6,236 nucleotides of DNA from Campylobacteraceae bacterium (GTDB taxonomy: Bacteria > Campylobacterota > Campylobacteria > Campylobacterales > Sulfurospirillaceae). Below, piece by piece: positions 1 to 5,025 of this stretch (the first letter of the stretch is position 1; every line of letters starts with the position of its first letter). The stretch spans positions 1 through 6,236 of the forward strand of contig JALUMZ010000299.1 in NCBI GenBank assembly GCA_027055635.1, read 5' to 3'. Below the pieces are notes generated by a model. The model did not search any database and was not told the DNA's origin. It saw only the letters and a list, made by a program, of their open reading frames with translations. The position numbers and the translations under genes are program-made.

Positions 1-125
1 ATCTAATTTTATCAAATTATTAGCATTAGGACACACATTTTTTACATAAAATGGATTATAAAGGCCCTATTTTAGGGATTGTATAATTTTAAAATGGTTG
101 AGATTTGGTAAAATGAGAAAGTTAG
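1..125. other. Non-coding or decayed leader upstream of truncated purF
   Basis: No intact reading frame crosses this stretch. All three forward frames carry stops, for example TAA at 47-49 and TAG at 123-125. If purF were whole, this stretch would encode its residues from about 75 to 115. Fragments reminiscent of that region can be read in shifted frames: SIR near 22-30, NG near 93-98 and DLV at 102-110, all short of the family's SxxDAQP, HNG and NLVNAKEV. These matches are short and I aligned them from memory, so they are suggestive only. Alternatively, codons 2-49 (ending ...GHTFFT-stop) could be the tail of an upstream gene followed by a true intergenic region with a TATAAT at 82-87. Confidence 0.35.
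82..87 (+). promoter_or_regulatory. Possible sigma70 -10 box before truncated purF
   Basis: The sequence TATAAT, preceded by TTG and followed by a T run, matches the -10 element on which Campylobacterota housekeeping promoters mainly depend, since these promoters often lack a clear -35 box. It lies about 50 nt before the ATG at 138. In AT-rich DNA such a match is easily fortuitous, and if purF is normally longer this would be inside its coding region. Confidence 0.25.
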
Positions 126-129
126 GAGG
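124..129 (+). promoter_or_regulatory. Shine-Dalgarno-like AGGAGG before the ATG at 138
   Basis: This is a perfect AGGAGG with an 8-nt spacer to the ATG at 138, which would allow translation of the shortened PurF. However, the GAG GTC that forms most of it also reads as Glu-Val in the purF frame at the place where family members have a conserved E-V before LIDEG. The ribosome-binding match may therefore be a by-product of coding sequence. Confidence 0.45.
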
Positions 130-137
130 TCAAAGAT

Positions 138-1136
138 ATGCTTATAGATGAGGGAGCTATTTTTCAGTCTGATATGGATACTGAAAATATAATTCATCTT
201 ATAGCAAGAAGTCACAAAGAGCATCTTAAAGACAGGATTGTAGAGGCGTTAAATATCATAAAAGGCGCATATTGCTTGGTAATCCAAGGAAGAAATAAAA
301 TTTTTGCCATAAGAGATAGGTATGGCGTTAGACCTTTCTCTTTAGGGCAACTAGAGGATGGTGGATATATAGTCTCAAGTGAAACTTGTGCGTTCGATTT
401 AATCGGTGCAAAGTTTATAAGAGATATAAGACCCGGTGAGATGATTATCTTTGATAAGAGTAAAGATGAGTATGAGAGCATTCAGCTCTTTGAGCCAGAT
501 CCAAAAATTTGTGCATTTGAGTATATATATTTTGCTAGACCAGATAGTGTTATAGATGGCAAGAGTGTATATGAAGTACGAAAAGAGATGGGTAGAGCAA
601 TGGCAAAGGAAAATAAAATCCAAGCAGATTTGGTGATTCCTGTGCCAGATAGTGGAGTTAGTGCAGCGCTTGGATATGCAAATGAGAGTGGTATTCCTTT
701 TGAGATGGGGATAGTTAGAAATCACTATGTCGGCAGAACCTTTATAGAGCCTACTCAAGCTAGAAGAGATATGAAAGTAAAACTGAAACTATCCCCAATC
801 TCTTATTTGCTAAAAGATAAGAGGATAGTAGTTGTAGATGATAGTTTAGTGCGGGGTACAACTGCAAAAAGGATTATAAGGATACTAAAGGATGCAGGAG
901 CAAAAGAGGTGCATATGTGTATAACTTCGCCAACTATTGAGCATCCTTGTAAATATGGTATAGACACTCCAAGTTATGAAGAGCTTATAAGTGCAAATAT
1001 GAGTGTAGAAGAGATAAGAGCATACATAAAAGCAGATTCACTTAGTTTTCTCAGTATAAATTCATTGGTTAAAAGCATAGGAGACGAGAGAAGCTATTCA
1101 CTTGTGAGTTTTGATGGGAATTACTTTATAAACTGA
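138..1136 (+). CDS. purF: Amidophosphoribosyltransferase (PurF), N-terminally truncated
   Basis: PurF makes 5-phosphoribosylamine from PRPP and glutamine, the first committed step of de novo purine synthesis, in the cytoplasm. The 332 residues match the family from about residue 115 to the C-terminus. Visible are the end of the Ntn-glutaminase domain (MDTEN at 13-17, RDRYGVRP at 59-66, SSETCAFD at 90-97) and a complete phosphoribosyltransferase domain (PVPDSG at 168-173, FIEPTQ at 202-207, PRPP loop VVVDDSLVRGTT at 231-242). The usual length is about 450, so roughly 115 residues are absent, including the N-terminal Cys nucleophile, the glutamine-binding Arg and the HNGN oxyanion loop. An AGGAGG sits 8 nt before the ATG at 138, but homology seems to continue in frame for four codons upstream (E-V-K-D) to a TAG at 123-125, so this start may be only the first usable one after the damage. 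As drawn it cannot use glutamine; ammonia-dependent activity is conceivable. It may be a pseudogene or a contig-edge artefact. The family call is secure. Confidence 0.9.
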   Translation: MLIDEGAIFQSDMDTENIIHLIARSHKEHLKDRIVEALNIIKGAYCLVIQGRNKIFAIRDRYGVRPFSLGQLEDGGYIVSSETCAFDLIGAKFIRDIRPGEMIIFDKSKDEYESIQLFEPDPKICAFEYIYFARPDSVIDGKSVYEVRKEMGRAMAKENKIQADLVIPVPDSGVSAALGYANESGIPFEMGIVRNHYVGRTFIEPTQARRDMKVKLKLSPISYLLKDKRIVVVDDSLVRGTTAKRIIRILKDAGAKEVHMCITSPTIEHPCKYGIDTPSYEELISANMSVEEIRAYIKADSLSFLSINSLVKSIGDERSYSLVSFDGNYFIN

Positions 1137-1140
1137 TAGG

Positions 1141-1689
1141 TTATCTACAGTGTAGTTTATAAATCATTCTTGGATTTACAAAGTATGACGGGTATCTCAT
1201 AGAGGCGCTAAAGTTTCTTAGCTCAGCAACCCTTAAATTTTTAGCTATTAAAAAGTCTTTTTCTATTGTAGATTTTTTGGCATTACCATCAATTTTATTT
1301 GTTAAAAATCCAAGTCCCGTGGTTGGTTTATATACTGTAGAACCTGTAAGCTTACCCGATTCTACTGCGTTATTGACCAGCTTTACATGTAGAAAGCATT
1401 TTGATATACCAAATTTTCCTATATTTCTAACCCGGCCGGAAATTACTAGTGATTCACTGATCAAAATTCGGGAGTGAGTTACATTCTCTAGCCTTGCTTT
1501 TTTGGTATATTTATCAAGAACAAACATTGAAAAAACAGCCAGCATTGATATGACTAAAAAGTTCGAGAAAATCATCGCTACTAGAACTTTTTTTCTTGTC
1601 TCTTTCAAAGAGAGAACAAGCAAAATGATAAATAAAATAAAAAGTATGACTAGAGTGATTATATGAACAATTGTAAAATACGAAATCAT
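1141..1689 (-). CDS. DUF2393-type membrane protein, second of a tandem pair
   Basis: This 182-residue protein has no assigned function. It has two closely spaced hydrophobic segments at about 5-28 and 36-58, then a soluble, mostly beta-looking domain of about 120 residues that contains GRVRNIGKFGISKC at 85-98. That architecture and motif fit the DUF2393 family typical of Campylobacterota. I choose the ATG at 1689, not the GTG at 1707: it overlaps the preceding stop codon as ATGA (1686-1689), the protein then begins directly with the first membrane segment, and a strong GGAGGAGGG lies just upstream. The last gene of the minus-strand cluster, it is probably translated by coupling to its neighbour. 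Its stop lies 4 nt from the stop of convergent purF. By the distribution of charges the soluble domain is likely periplasmic, but this is inference. Confidence 0.85.
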   Translation of the reverse strand: MISYFTIVHIITLVILFILFIILLVLSLKETRKKVLVAMIFSNFLVISMLAVFSMFVLDKYTKKARLENVTHSRILISESLVISGRVRNIGKFGISKCFLHVKLVNNAVESGKLTGSTVYKPTTGLGFLTNKIDGNAKKSTIEKDFLIAKNLRVAELRNFSASMRYPSYFVNPRMIYKLHCR

Positions 1690-2225
1690 AACCCTCCTCC
1701 ATAGCACTCTGCGCTTACAGATGTATTTATGTCGTAATTATATGAAAAATTATAAAATACAGCTCTATTGCTCATGGTGTCACCCGCCTTTAATTCTACT
1801 TTCTTTAAAATCGTCATATATTTGATAGGCTTTAGTTTGTTTATAAAAGTTTTAAATTTTGATTTTGAGTATCTATATATTTTTGTCTCTATTTGACATA
1901 ATTGATATGGTTTTTTTGAGATATTTTTGATATCCGAGTCAACAATAAGAGTATTTGAAAAGTGTAGTTTTTTATAACTCACATGCTCTATTTTTACTGG
2001 TCTTATTGTTTTATCTAAAAAATATTTCAAGACAAAAGGTCCAATAAAAAGTAGGAAAAATGAAAAAAGTATCATTATTATTGATAGTTTAGCAGATTTT
2101 TTTATGAGCAAGAGTGATAAAAATATAAGGATTAAAAAAGTAAATATAAGCCATAAGTAGGCTATATAGTCATATAGCCCAAAATGATTTATGTAAATTA
2201 AAATTGAAGATTTTAGCTCATTCAT
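1686..2225 (-). CDS. DUF2393-type membrane protein, first of a tandem pair
   Basis: This 179-residue protein of unknown function has two hydrophobic segments at about 20-41 and 47-70 and a C-terminal soluble domain. It aligns without gaps to the next gene's product over about 40 residues starting at Asp-Lys 71-72. Shared positions include DK, E-x-V, a Ser-x-x-Leu, an (I/V)(K/R)NI-x-K stretch and a Cys at 110, so the two are diverged paralogs. Its start overlaps the hisIE stop by 8 nt (ATGAATGA). The nearest good Shine-Dalgarno, GAGGAG at 2242-2247, is 16 nt away and encodes a conserved Glu-Glu of HisE, so initiation probably depends on ribosomes finishing hisIE. The C-terminus is Cys-Tyr-Gly-Gly-Gly-Leu, and its glycine codons serve as the ribosome-binding site of the next gene. 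The DUF2393 assignment is from recall of the family's shape, not from a search. Confidence 0.8.
   Translation of the reverse strand: MNELKSSILIYINHFGLYDYIAYLWLIFTFLILIFLSLLLIKKSAKLSIIMILFSFFLLFIGPFVLKYFLDKTIRPVKIEHVSYKKLHFSNTLIVDSDIKNISKKPYQLCQIETKIYRYSKSKFKTFINKLKPIKYMTILKKVELKAGDTMSNRAVFYNFSYNYDINTSVSAECYGGGL
1692..1700 (-). promoter_or_regulatory. Ribosome-binding site formed by Gly-Gly-Gly codons
   Basis: On the minus strand the bases read GGAGGAGGG, followed by TT and the ATG at 1689. They encode the three glycines near the C-terminus of the upstream protein and at the same time give a near-ideal Shine-Dalgarno for the downstream gene. Measured from GGAGGA the spacer is 5 nt. This site decides the start at 1689 over the upstream in-frame GTG at 1707. 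Confidence 0.75.
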
Positions 2226-2901
2226 TGTCTCTGCTATTTTTCTCCTCTATGCCACTTAGGCCAAATCTTTTTTTAAGCTCTTGTTTTACTAAATCAGGAT
2301 TGATATTTTTATATCCCAATGCAACAAGAGTATGAAAAACCAAATCTGCCGCCTCATAGATGATCTCTTTTTCATCTTTGTCTTTGATGGCAAAACAGAA
2401 TTCTCCAGCCTCTTCTACAACTTTTTTTAGGATACTATTTTCTCCTTTTTTAAACAAAGAGGATACATATGATTTTTTGGGATCTGCATTTTTTCTTTCG
2501 CATATAACATGATAGAGTGTATCGCTAATGCTGTAAGAGTCGATTTTAGTCTCTATCGGAGGTAGTTCCTCTTTTGTATCGACTCTGTTAAAGAAGCAAG
2601 ACATTCGTCCTGTATGACAAGCAACACCGTTTTGTTTTATTTTTAGTAATACAGTATCACTGTCACAATCAAGATATATCTCTTTTACCTCTTGGGTATG
2701 CCCACTCTGTTCTCCCTTTTTCCATAGTTTTTTTCTACTTCTTGAGTAGTAGTGTGCAAATTTTGTTTTGAGTGTCAGATCAAATGCTTCTTTGTTTGTA
2801 TAAGCGAGCATCAAAATCTTGCCATTTTCAAAGTCTTGTGCGATGACTGGGATCATTGGATTTTTATCCCAGTCTATGTTGTTTAATATCTCTTGATTCA
2901 T
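2218..2901 (-). CDS. hisIE: Bifunctional phosphoribosyl-AMP cyclohydrolase / phosphoribosyl-ATP pyrophosphatase
   Basis: HisIE carries out steps 2 and 3 of histidine synthesis in the cytoplasm. The C-terminal domain hydrolyses phosphoribosyl-ATP to phosphoribosyl-AMP, and the N-terminal domain opens the adenine ring. The HisI domain (about 1-115) has WKKGEQSGHTQ at 60-70, the metal-binding DCDSD at 78-82 and ACHTGRMSCF at 94-103, which give the three zinc-ligand cysteines at 79, 95 and 102. The HisE domain (about 125-227) has GENSILKKVVEEAGEF at 153-168 and YEAADLVFH at 182-190 with the acidic metal-binding residues of the all-alpha pyrophosphohydrolase fold, and it ends in the typical SGIEEKNSR. 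At 227 residues the fusion is full length. The ATG at 2901 lies 7 nt beyond the SPFH stop codon, with a TAGGA overlapping that stop. No other histidine gene is visible, so the pathway appears dispersed. No active-site residue is missing. Confidence 0.97.
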   Translation of the reverse strand: MNQEILNNIDWDKNPMIPVIAQDFENGKILMLAYTNKEAFDLTLKTKFAHYYSRSRKKLWKKGEQSGHTQEVKEIYLDCDSDTVLLKIKQNGVACHTGRMSCFFNRVDTKEELPPIETKIDSYSISDTLYHVICERKNADPKKSYVSSLFKKGENSILKKVVEEAGEFCFAIKDKDEKEIIYEAADLVFHTLVALGYKNINPDLVKQELKKRFGLSGIEEKNSRDNE

Positions 2902-2907
2902 ATAATC

Positions 2908-3993
2908 CTACTTATTTATGCTTGTCATCTCTTTTGTATTTTTTGTATCTACCCAAATATTTGGAACAGCACCACCGGGAGTCAAAAATATTTTTGCATC
3001 TTTATTGACTTGGAGGGCATCATTAAATTTACCTTGTACTTCTATTTGTCTAAGACGAAGTAGGTTGGGTGTGATACTTTTAGCAATCTCAATATTGGCA
3101 TAAGCATTTGCGTCTGCTTCAATTTTCACTGCATCTGCTTGACCTTGAGCTTTTATCTTTCTTGCGTTTGCATCACCGGTTGCAAGGGCGGCTTTCTTTT
3201 TGGCTTCTTGATTTGCTCTCTCAACTTCATACTTTGTTCTTTCAGCCTCCTGTTTTGCTATCTGAACTCTCTCTATTTGGTCTTTTATTTTTTGAGGAAG
3301 TATGATATTTCTTAGTTGGACTGTAAGAAGTTGTACGGGTTGTCCGGGCTGTGCATCTATATTTTTTCTGATTTGTTGGTCTATCTTAGCTGCGATAACA
3401 TTTCTTAGTACAGGTAACTCTTCTGCAGGATATTGTCCTACTACATTTCTTGTAACATCTCTTACTACGGGATTTATGATTTTATCTTCCCATGCCAAAC
3501 CCCATGTTGCGATGGTTTGAGGAGCGGTTGATGGCTCTAATTTGTATTGGACTGTAAGGTCGATGGAGACGGGAAGTCCACGAGAGTCAAGTACAGATAT
3601 TGCATTTTTATTTTTTATACCGGAGCCTCTTTGAGTTACTTCTTGATCAGCACCGGAAGTGTAGTTCATGATTCTTACTTTAGTGTCAACTATAAATACG
3701 GTTTGCACAAAAGGTAAAAAGAGATGAAATCCCGGATTCATAGGGATTGGGTCAAACTTACCGGCAGTTGCTTTTATGCCCATTTCACCAGAATTTATGA
3801 CAACAAAAGGCTTAGCAATGACTAAAATTACAACAATAGCAATCAAAACATATAAAAAACCTGCTTTTTTGCCTAGATTTTTAAAAAAATCAGGAGGCTC
3901 TATATTGGGAGTTTGGCGGTTATTTCCAGAGTTTCCTCCTCCTCCACCATTTCCACTTTTCTTATTAAAATAATCATTTAAATCAACGGGCAT
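2908..3993 (-). CDS. SPFH/prohibitin-family (HflK-like) membrane protein
   Basis: The 361-residue product begins with a hydrophilic tail, MPVDLNDYFNKK followed by a glycine/asparagine-rich stretch (14-25). One transmembrane helix follows (about 45-66), then an SPFH domain (about 67-235) and a Lys/Glu/Ala-rich, probably coiled-coil segment (about 230-300, with KYEVERANQEAKKKAAL). The conserved C-terminus contains FLTPGGAVPNIWVDTK (337-352). Proteins of this family assemble into large membrane-bound rings or cages and often modulate membrane proteases such as FtsH; HflK has the same order of tail, helix, SPFH and coil. No HflC partner and no NfeD gene lies alongside, so a role in FtsH control is only inference. 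The start at 3993 has AGGAT 5 nt upstream. It lies 40 nt after ilvE and 6 nt before hisIE. I recall the same ilvE neighbour in Campylobacter jejuni. The family call is firm; the specific role is unknown. Confidence 0.93.
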   Translation of the reverse strand: MPVDLNDYFNKKSGNGGGGGNSGNNRQTPNIEPPDFFKNLGKKAGFLYVLIAIVVILVIAKPFVVINSGEMGIKATAGKFDPIPMNPGFHLFLPFVQTVFIVDTKVRIMNYTSGADQEVTQRGSGIKNKNAISVLDSRGLPVSIDLTVQYKLEPSTAPQTIATWGLAWEDKIINPVVRDVTRNVVGQYPAEELPVLRNVIAAKIDQQIRKNIDAQPGQPVQLLTVQLRNIILPQKIKDQIERVQIAKQEAERTKYEVERANQEAKKKAALATGDANARKIKAQGQADAVKIEADANAYANIEIAKSITPNLLRLRQIEVQGKFNDALQVNKDAKIFLTPGGAVPNIWVDTKNTKEMTSINK

Positions 3994-4033
3994 TTTTATC
4001 CTTTAAAATTTTACTGAATTCTACTGTAACTAT

Positions 4034-4948
4034 CTAAATGAAAGTTAACAGGTCTCTATATTTATCATTTCTGCCATACACTACATCAAAATATGCTTCT
4101 TGGAGTTGCTTTGTCATCTCACCTCTTTTTCCATCACCGATTATGTAATTATCCACATCTTTTATCGGTGTTACCTCTGCGGCAGTACCAGTAAAAAATG
4201 CTTCGTCTGCTATATACACTTCATCTCTTGTTATTCTTCTTCTCTCTATAGGTATATTGGCATCTTTGGCGAGCATGAGTACTGTGTTTTGCGTGATACT
4301 CTCTAGTGAAGTGTCATTTGGAGGCGATATAAGCACCCCGTCTCTTACTATAAAAAAGCACTCTCCGCTACCCTCGGCAACAAATCCATCCTCATCAAGC
4401 AAAAGAGCCTCTTCATATCCTGCATCCATAGCTTCATATTTTGCTAATTGTGAATTTAGATAGTTTGCAGCAGCTTTTGCCTTGCCCATAGTAGAGCTGA
4501 CAGGATTTCTTGTAAATGAAGATATTTTTACTCTTATGCCATTTTCTATGCCCTCATCTCCAAGGTAGCTACCCCATTCCCAAGCTGCAATGGCAGTTTT
4601 TACAGGAGCATTTACATGGTATAATCCCATTATTCCATAGCCAAGATATATAAGAGGCCTAAGATATACATTTGATTTAAAATCATTTACCCTTAAAACT
4701 TCGAGCTGTGCATCCTCTAGCTCTTTGATGCTATAAGGGGGTGTAATTCTTGTTATTTTTGCTGAGTTTAAAAGTCTTTTTGTGTGGTCTCTTAGTCTAA
4801 ATATAGCCAAGCCTCTGTCTGTCATATAAGCTCTTGTTCCCTCAAAAACACCATTTCCATAATGCAGAGTGTGAGTTAAGATATGTACATTTGCCTCATC
4901 CCAAGGAGTTAATTTTCCATCCATCCATATAAATTTTGCTTTTTCCAT
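4034..4948 (-). CDS. ilvE: Branched-chain amino acid aminotransferase (IlvE)
   Basis: IlvE is a PLP-dependent class IV aminotransferase that catalyses the last step of leucine, isoleucine and valine synthesis (and its reverse) with glutamate as amino donor, in the cytoplasm. The 304 residues match the usual length. The N-terminal domain has IWMDGKLTPWDEANVHILTH followed by LHYGNGVFEGTRAY (28-41). The PLP-binding lysine is K158 within GKAKAAANYLNS (155-166). E192 in the AEGSGECFF segment is the expected contact to the pyridine nitrogen. FFTGTAAEVTPI (251-262) is the conserved cofactor phosphate/substrate loop. D-amino acid transaminase and 4-amino-4-deoxychorismate lyase are the related alternatives, but the FEGTRAY and GTAAEVTP motifs favour IlvE. 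It is the first gene of the minus-strand cluster, transcribed divergently from the aldehyde dehydrogenase gene. The start at 4948 has an AGG about 10 nt upstream, a rather weak and distant ribosome-binding site. Confidence 0.96.
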   Translation of the reverse strand: MEKAKFIWMDGKLTPWDEANVHILTHTLHYGNGVFEGTRAYMTDRGLAIFRLRDHTKRLLNSAKITRITPPYSIKELEDAQLEVLRVNDFKSNVYLRPLIYLGYGIMGLYHVNAPVKTAIAAWEWGSYLGDEGIENGIRVKISSFTRNPVSSTMGKAKAAANYLNSQLAKYEAMDAGYEEALLLDEDGFVAEGSGECFFIVRDGVLISPPNDTSLESITQNTVLMLAKDANIPIERRRITRDEVYIADEAFFTGTAAEVTPIKDVDNYIIGDGKRGEMTKQLQEAYFDVVYGRNDKYRDLLTFI

Positions 4949-4978
4949 AATTTTTCAACCTATTAATAATAAAATAGC

Positions 4979-4984
4979 TATAAT
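4979..4984 (+). promoter_or_regulatory. Probable -10 box for the aldehyde dehydrogenase gene
   Basis: The sequence TATAAT, preceded by GC, lies 41 nt before the ATG at 5026 in the 77-nt divergent gap. A start of transcription near 4991 would leave a leader of about 35 nt with the AGGAG at 5015-5019. No convincing -35 box is present, which is normal for housekeeping promoters in this group. The gap is very AT-rich, so chance matches are common. Confidence 0.45.
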
Positions 4985-4988
4985 AATA
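4983..4988 (-). promoter_or_regulatory. Possible -10 box for the ilvE cluster, overlapping the opposite promoter
   Basis: On the minus strand the bases read TATTAT, one mismatch from the consensus, about 34 nt before the ilvE ATG. It overlaps the TATAAT of the opposite direction, so the two promoters would compete if both are used. Other AT-rich hexamers nearby, such as minus-strand TATTTT at 4971-4976, could serve equally well. This is a weak call, supported mainly by the fact that a promoter must lie in or near this gap. Confidence 0.25.
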
Positions 4989-5014
4989 CCCAAGTTTAGA
5001 TTAAATAATGTTTT

Positions 5015-5019
5015 AGGAG
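5015..5019 (+). promoter_or_regulatory. Shine-Dalgarno site of the aldehyde dehydrogenase gene
   Basis: An AGGAG with a 6-nt spacer precedes the ATG at 5026. It supports this start over later in-frame ATGs such as the one at codon 43. Confidence 0.7.
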
Positions 5020-5025
5020 TGTGAG

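Noticed and set aside
2..49. Open frame ending GHTFFT-stop that could be the tail of an upstream gene.
   Set aside because: Only 15 codons are visible, with no recognisable C-terminus; kept as an alternative reading in the leader entry.
65..77. Small hairpin CCCTA-TTT-TAGGG, possible terminator or operator.
   Set aside because: The stem is only 5 bp and is not followed by a proper T run; it may also lie within decayed purF coding sequence.
399..758. Minus-strand open frame of 119 codons opposite purF.
   Set aside because: The plus strand shows strong PurF motifs throughout; the antisense translation is low-complexity and resembles nothing known.
1432..1439. GC-rich palindrome CCGGCCGG in very AT-rich surroundings, possible protein-binding site.
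   Set aside because: It encodes the Ser-Gly-Arg of the conserved GRVRNIGK motif, so coding constraint explains it.
1277..1477. Plus-strand open frame of 66 codons opposite the second DUF2393-type gene.
   Set aside because: Shadow of the minus-strand gene, which has membrane segments, paralogy and coupling to support it.
1514..1707. Alternative starts for the second DUF2393-type gene: GTG at 1707 (188 residues), and a different-frame ATG at 1702.
   Set aside because: The GTG lies upstream of the strong GGAGGAGGG, which points to the ATG at 1689; the frame from 1702 gives a 62-residue shadow peptide.
3934..3953. TCC-rich tandem run, possible microsatellite or phase-variation tract.
   Set aside because: It encodes the glycine-rich linker of the SPFH protein with mixed glycine codons; the units are imperfect and short, and the frame is open.
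4001..4033. TACTG-AATTC-TACTG pattern between ilvE and the SPFH gene, considered as a terminator.
   Set aside because: It is a short direct repeat around a 6-bp palindrome and does not form a stable stem with a T tract.
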